From positions 1-40,122 of the forward strand of contig NZ_SRYZ01000035.1 of assembly GCF_004793475.1 (NCBI RefSeq): a DNA stretch of 40,122 bases. The letters run 5' to 3'. This DNA comes from Bacteroides muris (ex Afrizal et al. 2022) (lineage in GTDB: Bacteria > Bacteroidota > Bacteroidia > Bacteroidales > Bacteroidaceae). The first letter of the stretch is position 1. The number at the start of each line of letters is the position of its first letter. Positions 15,062 to 23,758 of this stretch are shown here, piece after piece. The notes under the pieces are model-generated. The model was not told where the DNA came from. It was given only the letters and a program-made list of their open reading frames with translations, and did not search any database. The position numbers and the translations under genes are program-made.

Positions 15062-17071
15062 CTACTTGGTTCTTCTCAGCACAACGGCTGTACGTGCCGG
15101 TATGTAAAGCTTTAGCCACTCCTTCTTGTCTTTTTTGTAAAGTGGGTCGTGGATGGTAAAGTGCTTGATGGTATCATCTGTTAAACCATTACCTCCATAA
15201 TTTGGATTATCAGTATTCAAAATAACTTCATAGGTTCCGGCAGGAACCAAGAAACCGTAATCAGTAAAAGACTGTTTGGGGTTGAAGTTGAATACAAAAA
15301 TCAAATCTTTACGCATATAGGCCAATATCTGGTCACCGTCATTGTGCCATATTTCTTGGACCGGAGTAGCCTGAAAATTCTTTATGCTTTTTACAACTCC
15401 CAACATCGCAGCATCAAAGTCACCCATATAATGGTATGCCAGGTTTTTATTATCCACCAAATCCCATTGACGGCGGGCATATTTGCAAGACCAGCCGTTA
15501 CCTTCACGGGGGAAGTCAATCCATTCCGGATGTCCGAATTCATTGCCCATAAAGTTAAGATAACCACCGTTGATAGTAGTTGTAGTCAGTAAACGTATCA
15601 TTTTATGGAGAGAAATACCCCGATTTACGGTATAGTTCTCGTCTCCTTTCTGCATGTGCCAGTACATATCCGCATCAATCAGACGGAAAATGATGGTTTT
15701 GTCACCCACTAAAGCTTGGTCATGGCTTTCCGCATAGGAGATGGTCTTTTCATCTTTGCGGCGGTTGGTCACTTCCCAGAACATGCTGGATGGCTTCCAG
15801 TCTTCATCTATTTTTTCTTTGATTGTCTTAATCCAATAATCGGGAATATTCATGGCCATGCGGTAATCAAACCCGTAGCCGCCATCTTCATATTTAGCTG
15901 CAAGTCCGGGCATTCCCGACACTTCTTCGGCAATGGTAATGGCTTTGGCATTGACTTGATGGATAAGCCGATTGGCAAGTGTCAGATAACAAATGGCATT
16001 GTCGTCTTGATGTCCGTTGAAATAATCTCCATAATTACAGAACGCTTCTCCCAAGCCATGACTATAATACAACATGGAGGTTACTCCGTCAAAACGGAAG
16101 CCATCGAAATGATATTCCTCCAACCAGAATTTACAGTTAGATAGCAGGAAATGAATAACTTCGTTCTTGCCGTAATCAAAGCAAAGTGAATCCCAGGCTG
16201 GGTGTTCCCGGCGTCCACCAGGATAGAAATATTGGTTAGGATCACCGGCAAAGTTACCTAAGCCTTCCACTTCATTTTTCACTGCGTGTGAATGGACAAT
16301 GTCCATGATAACTGCAATCCCCATATTATGGGCTGTATCAATCAGCTCTTTCAGTTCCTCTGGAGTACCGAAACGGGAAGATGCTGCAAAGAAACTGGAA
16401 ACATGGTATCCGAAACTACCATAGTATGGATGTTCTTGAATAGCCATAATCTGTATGCAGTTATATCCCTCTTTGGCGATACGGGGAAGAATCTTTTCCT
16501 GAAACTCCTTGTAGCTGCCCACCTTCTCTTCCTGCTGAGCCATACCGATATGGCACTCATATATCAACAAAGGATCCGTAGACGGCTTGAAAGACCGCTT
16601 TTTCATTTTATACGGTTTCTCCGGAGCCCAGACCTGGGCACTGAATATTTTAGTCTGCTCATCCTGAACGACACGTGTAGTCCATGCAGGGATACGTTCG
16701 CCGCAACCGCCATCCCAATGTACCATCAGTTTGTACAAATCACCGTGTTTTATGGCATTGGCAGGAAGTTTGATTTCCCAATTGCCGTTTGCTTTGCGTT
16801 TCAGGCTGTATTTCTTTTCTTCCTTCCAATCATTAAAAGTTCCGACTATAAATATCTGGGTTGCATTGGGCGCCCATTCGCGGAAAACCCAGCCGTCGTT
16901 AGTTCGATGCAGACCGAAATATAGGTATCCGGATGCGAAATCAGATAAGGTTAGCTTTCCTTTATTGGTCAGTTCCAATTCTTTGTCTATGGCATGTTGA
17001 TGACGTCCGTTGATGGCATCGGCAAAAGGTTCCAGCCATGGGTCATTCTTGATTAAATTCAATGTTTCCAT
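15062..17071 (-). CDS. glgB: 1,4-alpha-glucan (glycogen) branching enzyme
   Basis: This 669-residue cytoplasmic GH13 enzyme cuts alpha-1,4-glucan chains and rejoins them as alpha-1,6 branches during glycogen synthesis. A CBM48-like N-terminal domain (FREWAPNATQIFIVGTFNDW, about 63-82) precedes the catalytic barrel. Catalytic residues are Asp328 (FDGFRFDGVTSM), Glu near 382 (ITIAEEVSG) and Asp451 (AESHDQALVGD). The beta-barrel C-terminal domain ends in ARTAVVLRRTK. The length matches the short Bacteroidetes form that resembles eukaryotic branching enzymes. ATG 17071 is the only good start. The YhcH-like gene ends 30 bp upstream on the same strand, so they are probably co-transcribed. Confidence 0.95.
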   Translation of the reverse strand: METLNLIKNDPWLEPFADAINGRHQHAIDKELELTNKGKLTLSDFASGYLYFGLHRTNDGWVFREWAPNATQIFIVGTFNDWKEEKKYSLKRKANGNWEIKLPANAIKHGDLYKLMVHWDGGCGERIPAWTTRVVQDEQTKIFSAQVWAPEKPYKMKKRSFKPSTDPLLIYECHIGMAQQEEKVGSYKEFQEKILPRIAKEGYNCIQIMAIQEHPYYGSFGYHVSSFFAASSRFGTPEELKELIDTAHNMGIAVIMDIVHSHAVKNEVEGLGNFAGDPNQYFYPGGRREHPAWDSLCFDYGKNEVIHFLLSNCKFWLEEYHFDGFRFDGVTSMLYYSHGLGEAFCNYGDYFNGHQDDNAICYLTLANRLIHQVNAKAITIAEEVSGMPGLAAKYEDGGYGFDYRMAMNIPDYWIKTIKEKIDEDWKPSSMFWEVTNRRKDEKTISYAESHDQALVGDKTIIFRLIDADMYWHMQKGDENYTVNRGISLHKMIRLLTTTTINGGYLNFMGNEFGHPEWIDFPREGNGWSCKYARRQWDLVDNKNLAYHYMGDFDAAMLGVVKSIKNFQATPVQEIWHNDGDQILAYMRKDLIFVFNFNPKQSFTDYGFLVPAGTYEVILNTDNPNYGGNGLTDDTIKHFTIHDPLYKKDKKEWLKLYIPARTAVVLRRTK

Positions 17072-17101
17072 AAAAAGGATGAGTTTTGGATATTGATAAA
17101 T

Positions 17102-17548
17102 TTACGCTTTAACTTTCACAATCACTTTCTTTACACCGTAAGGAGTAATGCCCGGGGCGTGCCCATCTTGAGGGAAAAAGATGGTAAACATACCAGGCTT
17201 TACTGTAATGTAGTCCTCTGCCAGTCCCTCAAAAAAAGTGATGTCTTTTTCCGCATTGTAGGGGGCATCAACGGGGAGGCAGTCTTTAGCAGCAGTATAA
17301 CCCATTATCTCTGTACCGGATAATGGAATCTGGATATCAATATAGTCTTTATGGGTTTCCAGTTTGGCATTCTCTTTTTCTTTTGGATTTGTCTGGACCA
17401 CGTTGACCAGCAAGTCCTTTCCTCTCAGTTCGGTCTTGCCGATTTCCAAAGAGTGCAGGTCATGTGATTTTAAAAAATCAATGGCCTGCTCAAACAGAGG
17501 ATGCAACAACGTATATTTTTCTATGTTTTCAAGTCTGTCTATAACCAT
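17102..17548 (-). CDS. YhcH/YjgK/YiaL family protein
   Basis: This 148-residue single-domain cupin-like protein (DUF386/TabA family) has members linked to sugar anomers and biofilm regulation. Family marks are NVVQTNPKEKENAKLETHKDYIDIQI (about residues 49-74, with metal-type His and Glu), GTEIMGY and the terminal FTIFFPQDGHAPGI...VKKVIVKVKA. The substrate cannot be told from sequence. It lies between the DUF2461 gene and glgB on the same strand with short gaps, which fits a small operon and loosely suggests a sugar-related role. Confidence 0.85.
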   Translation of the reverse strand: MVIDRLENIEKYTLLHPLFEQAIDFLKSHDLHSLEIGKTELRGKDLLVNVVQTNPKEKENAKLETHKDYIDIQIPLSGTEIMGYTAAKDCLPVDAPYNAEKDITFFEGLAEDYITVKPGMFTIFFPQDGHAPGITPYGVKKVIVKVKA

Positions 17549-17590
17549 AATTTAAATGTTTTAAGTTAGTTATACTATATAATAGGTAAA

Positions 17591-18256
17591 TTATTCAAAG
17601 TCGTCTATGGTGTAATTCACAAAATCGGAAAAACGCTTCATCTGCTTGAAGATGTCATCCATACAATCCAAAAAGTCTGGAGCAAGAAAGAAGCTATCCA
17701 GTTGGTAGCAGGCAACTGTATACTCTTTACACTGAAGGTATTTCAGATAGGGATAGTCCTTTGGAAATCCTTTTGGAGCCGTTTTAAGAAAATTTTCTCC
17801 GATGACGGGAAAGTATTGCTTGAAAGCGGAATCTTCCACTATACTACGAAACTCATCCATATTGTCATATACCGCTTGTCGCAGAGCTCTTAACAATGGC
17901 GGAGGAGGACAATAACTACCACCGGCCAACATGCAGTTTCCCGGCTCCAAATGCACGTAATAGCCACAATGGTTGGACTTCTTTCCTTTCGCATTGATAT
18001 AGCCTCCCAGATGGGTCTTATAGGGAGTTTTATCTTCGGAAAAGCGTATATCGCGATAAATGCGGTATGTGCAGTCCTTTGCTTCTATACCGCGGATACT
18101 TTCATCAAACAAAGAGATACGGGAGATAATTATTGTAAGCAAGTTCTCAAACTCGCTACGGGCGAATTCATACAGTTCCCGATGAGAATTGAACCATTCA
18201 CGATTGTTGTTTGCAGACAGTTCTTTCAAAAATTGAAATATAACAGGGATATTCAT
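17591..18256 (-). CDS. DUF2461 family protein
   Basis: This 221-residue protein matches the TIGR02453/DUF2461 family: FLKELSANNNREWFNSHRELYE at the start, YRIYRDIRFSEDKTPYKTHLGGYI in the middle (about 66-90), then GYYVHLEPGNCMLAGGSYCPPP. Its biochemical role is unknown. The first gene of a leftward group with the YhcH-like gene and glgB, it starts 75 bp downstream of the terminator hairpin at 18331-18356. Confidence 0.85.
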   Translation of the reverse strand: MNIPVIFQFLKELSANNNREWFNSHRELYEFARSEFENLLTIIISRISLFDESIRGIEAKDCTYRIYRDIRFSEDKTPYKTHLGGYINAKGKKSNHCGYYVHLEPGNCMLAGGSYCPPPPLLRALRQAVYDNMDEFRSIVEDSAFKQYFPVIGENFLKTAPKGFPKDYPYLKYLQCKEYTVACYQLDSFFLAPDFLDCMDDIFKQMKRFSDFVNYTIDDFE

Positions 18257-18330
18257 ATCATATTCTTTCCTTATTATCTGCCAAATTTACGGATAATATT
18301 TCTAACATGCTACAAAGAAGGGTAAAAAAA

Positions 18331-18356
18331 AGCATCGGCTCTGGTAAACCGATGCT
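18331..18356 (-). terminator. Minus-strand terminator of an unassigned short transcript
   Basis: AGCATCGG/CCGATGCT stem (18331-18338 and 18349-18356) with a 10-nt loop. Read on the minus strand it is followed by eight T. No convincing gene on that strand ends here. Confidence 0.7.
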
Positions 18357-18540
18357 CCTTACACATTTATCAATCAAACAGACGCTTCTGTTTTTGATGT
18401 ACTTACTTATCACAAGCGGGTACGTCCTTTTAATTAATCTTATATCTAATACTATGAAAAACACATTTATATAACACAACAAATTGGGATTTTGTTCATG
18501 CAGATGAGGATAACTTTTGCATAAAAATGAGCGGGTCGTT
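18357..18540 (-). ncRNA. Possible small RNA upstream of the terminator
   Basis: The minus strand of this gene-free stretch ends in the terminator at 18331-18356 and contains another small hairpin (ACAGA-AGCG-TCTGT, about 18380-18393). A 74-codon frame across it has no family look and crosses the terminator. I cannot name a known RNA family, and the 5' end is unclear. Confidence 0.3.
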
Positions 18541-18562
18541 TTATTCTATATCCGGTTTGCAC

Positions 18563-18570
18563 TATCTTTG
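18563..18570 (+). promoter_or_regulatory. Promoter of the small ORF at 18589
   Basis: -7 TATCTTTG lies 18 bp before the ATG; the -33 is weak. Confidence 0.6.
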
Positions 18571-18588
18571 CAAGAAAATATGTAGAAT

Positions 18589-18819
18589 ATGACCGAATAT
18601 AAGTTTGATGAAGATAGCGTTAAATCGCTGATAGCTTGGGCAGAAAGTACATCTTTCCCTCAAAGTGTAACATTATCTGATGCTGAGAACATAGTGGATG
18701 TAAAACGCTTTGTGCAAGCTAACTTGAGTGATATAGATGCACATTATCCTGATGTATTTTATAATCCTGCCATCACGCGGCTATATCGGCTGAAGGAGTA
18801 TATGGAAGAGAACCAATAA
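18589..18819 (+). CDS. Small hypothetical protein (resembles DUF6965)
   Basis: This 76-residue, acidic, soluble protein has a short N-terminal helix, then SFPQSVTLSDAENIVDVKRFVQANLSDIDAH and RLYRLKEYMEE. The pattern 'proline-x-SV-x-LSDAE...V-x-x-FV...L' is shared by many tiny Bacteroidales proteins that I recall as DUF6965. The family label is tentative and no function is known. It has its own promoter just upstream. The 105 bp after it hold an imperfect long stem (TTATGCGGAA ... TTCCGCATAA, about 18833-18882) that may end both this gene and the convergent amylase gene. Confidence 0.65.
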   Translation: MTEYKFDEDSVKSLIAWAESTSFPQSVTLSDAENIVDVKRFVQANLSDIDAHYPDVFYNPAITRLYRLKEYMEENQ

Positions 18820-18924
18820 AGAATTGGCGCTGATTATGCGGAAAACTACGAAATGATTATGAAACCTGTGTTGTTCCGCATAACCAGTGCCGGATTTTAT
18901 GAAATCATCTGGGCTATGACTCCA

Positions 18925-20622
18925 TTATAGCTTTATCTTAAGTATCTTTCCTCCATATCCTTCGACGGACACATTGGTAGCCTTGTAGGGAAGCAGACTT
19001 ATGCTTTCTTCTTTTCCGCTGAGCAACTCCGTAGCTTTGTGCTGGTCTATTTGCGGTATTTGCAAGAAGTCGAAAGCATGTGAAGGAATATTAATGGCAA
19101 GGTCTGCTGAGATATGGTCGAAGTTCACGACGAACAGCAGCAGGTCTCTCTCAAATTTGCGCAGGAATGTATATTGCTTATGTTCATTAAAGCGCCATCC
19201 GTTGACATTGGCATACATCAAATCGAAGAAATCTCCCTGGGAAATAGCTTTTTCCTCATTGCAAAGAGTCAGCAACCGTTTATAAATGCTGTATAGGTGT
19301 TTCTGGTCTTCCGTCAGCATCTTACCGTCAAACTTGCCGCCATTGCGCCAGCGACGGATAGCATCTACACTCCAATAGTCGAAGATGGTGGTACGTCCGT
19401 CCCGACCGCTGAAACCTTCACTATCCATGCCCAGCTCACCAAACTCCTGACCGAAATAAATCATCATCGGATTGGTGTTCATGCAGGCTGATACAATGAG
19501 TGCCGGAATCGCCTTGCGCGGGTTACTGGCAAAAAAGTCGGAAGCGATGCGTTGCTCGTCATGGTTTTCCAGGAAGTTCAGCATGCGTTTTTCTATACCT
19601 CCCAGACTTTGCCAAGAGCGGGTGATGGCAGTTGCCGATTCATATCCGCAAGTAACAGCTCGTAATGTATCATAAAGTCCTACTTTGTCATATAAATAAT
19701 CAAATTTGCCACGAAACAAGTAATTTTTGTATTCTCCCGGGTTATAGACTTCGGCTATAAACAGCAGAGAGGGATATTGCTCCTTTACCTGCGGAATTGC
19801 CCATTCCCAGAATTCTACAGGAACCATCTCGGCCATATCGCAGCGGAAACCGTCTATATCCTTTCCCGCCCAGAATAGCATGATATCCAGCATCTTGGCC
19901 CATGTGTCGGGAATGGGGTCGAAATGGCAAGTTCCGCCGTTCTGATAATCCACTCCATAATTCAACTTTATAGTTTCGTACCAATCAGTGATGTTTGGAT
20001 AAGCGTCAAAACGGTTGTTTCCGGTAGCTTTTGCCGGAAACTCCCTATAAGGTTCGGCGGCTGCACCTTTCATGTCAAATTGGCCATGCAGTTCCGATTT
20101 CGGGATATAATAGAAGTTATTATATGGGCTGAATGCATAGTTGGTATCATCGTTTGAACCCAGTTGTGAGGTGCCATCCGGCTGGGCATCCGAGTGATAT
20201 TGACGAGCTACGTGGTTGGGAACGAAATCTATGATAACCTTCAGACCGCTTCGATGAGTGCGCTGCACCAGATTCTCAAACTCTTTCATACGTTCCGGTA
20301 CATCCTTGGCAAGATCCGGATCTACATCATAATAGTCCTTGATGGCATAGGGAGATCCGGCTTTACCTTTCACAATAGCCGGATGGTCGGGTTGGATATT
20401 GTGACGGCGGTAGTCAGTTTGCGTAGCATGCTCGATGATGCCCGTGTACCAGATATGTGTAGCGCCAAGTTTTTTGATTTCCCCCAACGCCTTGGCTGTA
20501 AAGTCAGCCATCTTGCCGCATCCGTTTTCGGTGATGCTGCCATTATTGATGCAATGGTTATTGTTGTTTCCGAATAGTCGGGTGAACACTTGATAAATAA
20601 TCAATTTGTTTTTGTCATTCAT
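18925..20622 (-). CDS. Cytoplasmic GH13 alpha-amylase family enzyme
   Basis: This 565-residue alpha-glucan hydrolase lacks a signal peptide, so it should act on internal maltodextrin or glycogen. Barrel motifs in order are IIDFVPNHVAR (about 130-140), DIDGFRCDMAEM with nucleophile Asp262, LLFIAEVYNP with acid/base Glu291, and LNFLENHDEQR with Asp355. A C-terminal beta domain ends VSVEGYGGKILKIKL. The N-terminus IIYQVFTRLFGNNN is typical of Bacteroidetes GH13 enzymes of this length. The exact specificity cannot be read. The patatin-like gene ends 32 bp upstream on the same strand, suggesting one transcript. Confidence 0.85.
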   Translation of the reverse strand: MNDKNKLIIYQVFTRLFGNNNNHCINNGSITENGCGKMADFTAKALGEIKKLGATHIWYTGIIEHATQTDYRRHNIQPDHPAIVKGKAGSPYAIKDYYDVDPDLAKDVPERMKEFENLVQRTHRSGLKVIIDFVPNHVARQYHSDAQPDGTSQLGSNDDTNYAFSPYNNFYYIPKSELHGQFDMKGAAAEPYREFPAKATGNNRFDAYPNITDWYETIKLNYGVDYQNGGTCHFDPIPDTWAKMLDIMLFWAGKDIDGFRCDMAEMVPVEFWEWAIPQVKEQYPSLLFIAEVYNPGEYKNYLFRGKFDYLYDKVGLYDTLRAVTCGYESATAITRSWQSLGGIEKRMLNFLENHDEQRIASDFFASNPRKAIPALIVSACMNTNPMMIYFGQEFGELGMDSEGFSGRDGRTTIFDYWSVDAIRRWRNGGKFDGKMLTEDQKHLYSIYKRLLTLCNEEKAISQGDFFDLMYANVNGWRFNEHKQYTFLRKFERDLLLFVVNFDHISADLAINIPSHAFDFLQIPQIDQHKATELLSGKEESISLLPYKATNVSVEGYGGKILKIKL

Positions 20623-20654
20623 TTCTTTGTTTTCTATATTATAGAATGGTTATT

Positions 20655-21464
20655 TTATTCTTTCCAAATGCTACCTTTGTCAATGAGCAGGCGTTCCAAT
20701 ATATCATTGGTCGTATTATATCCTTGCATGAATATCTCCTCTGCCTTTTCCAGCTCCGTATTGCTGTATCCCTCCAGATTATAAGGCTCTATCAACAAAT
20801 CAGCCTTCTCGCGTTCAGGAAAAGAGTTGGAACGGAACATAAAGTTATAGGAACGTAAGGCAATGCTCACAATGTTCATTTTATACTTGGTTGCCATCAG
20901 AGGGCTGACATTCACGGCAATCACTTTCTCGCATATACGGCGGAGGGTAGAGGTCGGCAGGTTCATCAGCAGACCTCCATCCACGTAATGTGTACCGTCT
21001 ATATTGACCGGAGCAAACAATACAGGCATGCAACACGAAGCTGCTATGCGTTCGGCGATGTCACCTTTATGGAAATGTACCAGACGTCCATGGTCCAAAT
21101 CAGTAGCAGTAATAATCAGAGGAATTTGCAGTTCTTCCAGTTTTTGGGATTTCAAATTGCTTTTCAGGAAATCGATGAATTCTCCCAGTTCAAATAATCC
21201 CACTTTGGGAATCACCAGTTTGGTCAAGTCCTGAAACTTGTGTCCGGCAAAGTAGTCAAGAACTTTATGCGGTTCATTGCCGTCAGCGTAGAATACCCCG
21301 GCCAAGGCTCCGGCACTGACTCCGGAAAGTATATTGGGCTTGATGTCATGTTCCAATAAAGATTGCATGGCACCCAAATGGGCAAAGCCTTTGATGAAAC
21401 CGCCGCTCAAGGCAAAACCTATTGGATATTTCTTAGTGAACCAGTTGTTCGTTACTACTTCCAT
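20655..21464 (-). CDS. Patatin-like phospholipase
   Basis: This 269-residue lipid acyl hydrolase of the RssA/patatin type has the oxyanion loop FALSGGFIKGFAHLG (17-31), nucleophile Ser50 in GVSAG, and the dyad Asp162 in VDGGLLMNLP. No signal peptide or beta-barrel is seen, so it is probably cytoplasmic. I chose ATG 21464 (MEVVTNNWFTKKYPIGFALSGG) because family members start about 15 residues before the glycine loop; the longer frame from 21587 adds an unrelated hydrophobic stretch. It leads the amylase gene by 32 bp. Confidence 0.85.
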   Translation of the reverse strand: MEVVTNNWFTKKYPIGFALSGGFIKGFAHLGAMQSLLEHDIKPNILSGVSAGALAGVFYADGNEPHKVLDYFAGHKFQDLTKLVIPKVGLFELGEFIDFLKSNLKSQKLEELQIPLIITATDLDHGRLVHFHKGDIAERIAASCCMPVLFAPVNIDGTHYVDGGLLMNLPTSTLRRICEKVIAVNVSPLMATKYKMNIVSIALRSYNFMFRSNSFPEREKADLLIEPYNLEGYSNTELEKAEEIFMQGYNTTNDILERLLIDKGSIWKE

Positions 21465-21587
21465 GTTGAAAATATGATATATTGTTCGGCACGAAATTAA
21501 TGATTTTATTGTAGGGAGAAAGGAAAATAACGGAAAAATATTCCAAGAAGGACAGAAAAAGAATGCTATGAGCGCTACATTCTTCAA

Positions 21588-21770
21588 TTAAAAGCCCAAA
21601 TCGTCTACTTGTACTTCTTCTTTCTTTTCAATAAAAGGCATAGCTTCCTGCTGTACGCTGTTTCCCTCGATATATGCCGCGCGGAAAGGACGGGCAGGGC
21701 AGACATACTCACAACCACTGCAACTTGTTCCGTACATATGCACAATGCTGTTTTCTTTAATAAATACCAC
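21588..21770 (-). pseudogene. C-terminal remnant of a 4Fe-4S ferredoxin-type protein
   Basis: The frame reads FIKENSIVHMYGTSCSGCEYVCPARPFRAAYIEG and ends EKKEEVQVDDLGF. The CxxCxxxCP cluster motif followed by RPFRA and an acidic tail is the typical end of membrane-linked polyferredoxins, but there is no complete second cluster or upstream domain. The next ~70 bp upstream look coding only in another frame, so a frameshift plus a large 5' loss is likely. It sits between the ECF component and the patatin gene. The alternative is a short real ferredoxin with a poor start. Confidence 0.5.
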
Positions 21771-21889
21771 CCATCTGTGTCAGATGCTTCTCTTCTATCC
21801 TTACTGGGCGTGGTGGCAAGAACATTTTTAGCTTGTGCCATTACTTGCAGCGTTGTGGGGCTGTCCGTATGGCGTATAATATAAGATGA

Positions 21890-22399
21890 TTAGATTCTTG
21901 CGATTGCTTTCAACAGTGCATATCCTCCGAACCACTGAATCAGCATACCCGGAATGCCCATACGGAAATCTTGCACAGCCAGAAAGAAATTATCGCACAG
22001 CGCCCATTCAAAAGCTGTACCGACAATTTGATAAGAGATGATTACACCCAGCAATGCCGATAAAGAGATATTCTTGGCATAGCGTGCAGCAAGAGCGGCG
22101 GCTCCGGCTAGCAGACCGGACTTTATAAGTATGGCCGGCAACGCGGCTGCTGCAGGCATGGCAAAAAGCAGATGATTAACGACCGGAGACAAGAGAGCCG
22201 TCAGCAAACCTACCTTGAAACCATATTTATAAGCAGCTATCAGTGTGAAGAAATAAATGGGAAGCAGCGTCGGACCGCCTGTCGGGACTAGATGACAGAG
22301 TTGCGGTAGCGCGATGTTTCCTGCCACGAATAGTAGGGCGAATAGATAGGTCTTTACGTTGCTGAAAGGCAAAGAATAAAGTTTTGCAGATGTTTCCAT
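21890..22399 (-). CDS. ECF transporter S component
   Basis: This 169-residue hydrophobic protein has about five to six membrane segments. Among them are KTYLFALLFVAGNIALPQLC, GPTLLPIYFFTLIAAYKYG, LLTALLSPVVNHLLFAMPAA and LPAILIKSGLLAGAAALAA. The pattern fits the substrate-binding (S) subunit of an energy-coupling-factor vitamin importer; the GPTLLPIYFF...GLLTALLSP segment is typical. The partner A and T subunits are not nearby, as is common for shared-module ECF systems. The substrate is unknown; the thiamin operon is some 2 kb away on the same strand but there is no direct link. Confidence 0.75.
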   Translation of the reverse strand: METSAKLYSLPFSNVKTYLFALLFVAGNIALPQLCHLVPTGGPTLLPIYFFTLIAAYKYGFKVGLLTALLSPVVNHLLFAMPAAAALPAILIKSGLLAGAAALAARYAKNISLSALLGVIISYQIVGTAFEWALCDNFFLAVQDFRMGIPGMLIQWFGGYALLKAIARI

Positions 22400-22468
22400 T
22401 TGTATAATATTAAGTATTAGTTGATAAATTTGTTTTTATAGTGACTGCTTGAAGCTGAAAAAGTTAAA

Positions 22469-23590
22469 TTAAATTTTCATCAATTCATATTCCATGGTTC
22501 CCAATCCGATTTTCTCGGCATGGCGCAATCCGGCAAGCCAGTCTGTGTCAGGGTGCATCAAGTGGAACTTGTCGCGTCCACACAAGTCGTCGTGCTCGTG
22601 TGCCGTGGCAAGGCGATTGTTGCTGTGCAGTATCGGGGCTTGGATGACCATGTCTGCACATGCCTTGTCCAATGCAACCGGGTCTGCCGAAGCCAGAATG
22701 CCGAGGTCGGGCACGATGGCGGCATCGTTGTGGTTCCAACAGTCACATTCGGGAGATACGTTCATGATGAAGCTGATATGGAAATGGGGCTTGCCCATAA
22801 CGACAGCGAGGGCATATTCAGCAATCTTGTAGTTCAGGCGCTCGGAAGTGTCTTCGGCTCCCATCACGGCACCGTCGTGCTGGCAGAGGGCTACGCACTG
22901 TCCGCAACCTACGCATTTGGTGTAGTCTATTTCTGCCTTGCGGCTGGTATTGAGGTGCACGGCGTCGTGTGCGCAGTGCTTCACGCAGATGTTGCAGCCT
23001 ATGCAGTTTTCCACATCAATCTTGGGTTGCGAGGCGCAGTGCAGTTCCAGCTTTCCGCCTACGCTGGCACATCCCATGCCCAGATTCTTCAAAGCACCGC
23101 CAAAGCCGGCTTGTTCGTGTCCCTTGAAGTGGTTCATGCTGATTACAATATCGGCGTCGGCTATTGCTGCACCGATTTTTGGCGCCGGACAATATTCTCC
23201 GTTCAGAGGGATTTCGCGGTAGTCCGTTCCCTTCAGTCCGTCGCCGATAATGACTTGGCACTGGGCCGAAATGGGGTTGAAGCCGTTTTCCATCGCGCTT
23301 TGCAAGTGGTCTACGGCATTGGCACGACGACCGGAATACAGTGTGTTGCAGTCCGTCAGGAAAGGTTTGGCTCCCAGGCTGCGGAGCAGGGTTGCCATTC
23401 GAGCTGCATAATTGGGACGCAAGTATGCCAGATTACCGGGTTCGCCGAAATGGATTTTAATGGCAGCAAAGCTGTCTTTCAAAGGAAGCTGCTCGATGCC
23501 TGCCCTCTTCAGCAAGCGTTCCATTTTATCCAAAAGATTGGATGTAGGGGAGGTACGCAAGTCAGAGTAGTATACTTTTGCTTTTTCCAT
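22469..23590 (-). CDS. DUF362 protein with two 4Fe-4S clusters
   Basis: This 373-residue iron-sulfur protein begins with the DUF362 domain (KVYYSDLRTS, FAAIKIHFGEPGNLAYLRP, VISMNHFKGHEQAGFGGALKNLGMGCAS). It continues with two ferredoxin motifs, CIGCNICVKHC and CVGCGQCVALC (about residues 193-230), followed by Pro-poor sequence. Such proteins are thought to move electrons in anaerobes; the partner is unknown. A -7 promoter box (TATTTTTGC, 23621-23629, minus strand) lies 31 bp upstream. A long antisense open frame over it is a compositional shadow. Confidence 0.85.
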   Translation of the reverse strand: MEKAKVYYSDLRTSPTSNLLDKMERLLKRAGIEQLPLKDSFAAIKIHFGEPGNLAYLRPNYAARMATLLRSLGAKPFLTDCNTLYSGRRANAVDHLQSAMENGFNPISAQCQVIIGDGLKGTDYREIPLNGEYCPAPKIGAAIADADIVISMNHFKGHEQAGFGGALKNLGMGCASVGGKLELHCASQPKIDVENCIGCNICVKHCAHDAVHLNTSRKAEIDYTKCVGCGQCVALCQHDGAVMGAEDTSERLNYKIAEYALAVVMGKPHFHISFIMNVSPECDCWNHNDAAIVPDLGILASADPVALDKACADMVIQAPILHSNNRLATAHEHDDLCGRDKFHLMHPDTDWLAGLRHAEKIGLGTMEYELMKI

Positions 23591-23620
23591 GTGTTTTACC
23601 TATTTATAGTGATAGTATCT

Positions 23621-23629
23621 GCAAAAATA
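23621..23629 (-). promoter_or_regulatory. Promoter of the DUF362 gene
   Basis: Minus-strand TATTTTTGC matches the -7 consensus, 31 bp before the start. Confidence 0.6.
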
Positions 23630-23728
23630 GCGGATTATTTCCATATTATTTAGGTATATGGCTAAAAAAGTAGGGAAATCCCTTTTCACAAATAGGGGGA
23701 TAATAAGAGGTGTATCCATGTTTCTTCT

Positions 23729-23736
23729 TACCTTTG
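23729..23736 (+). promoter_or_regulatory. Promoter of the lipoprotein gene
   Basis: -7 TACCTTTG, 22 bp before ATG 23759. Confidence 0.6.
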
Positions 23737-23758
23737 CTACAACTAAAAACTCGATAAG

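Noticed and set aside
18258..18482. 74-codon minus-strand frame over the terminator hairpin
   Set aside because: It reads through a strong terminator and lacks any recognisable feature.
22520..23653. 377-codon open frame antisense to the DUF362 gene
   Set aside because: The minus-strand gene has two clear ferredoxin motifs and family structure; the antisense frame has no domain and follows from codon composition.
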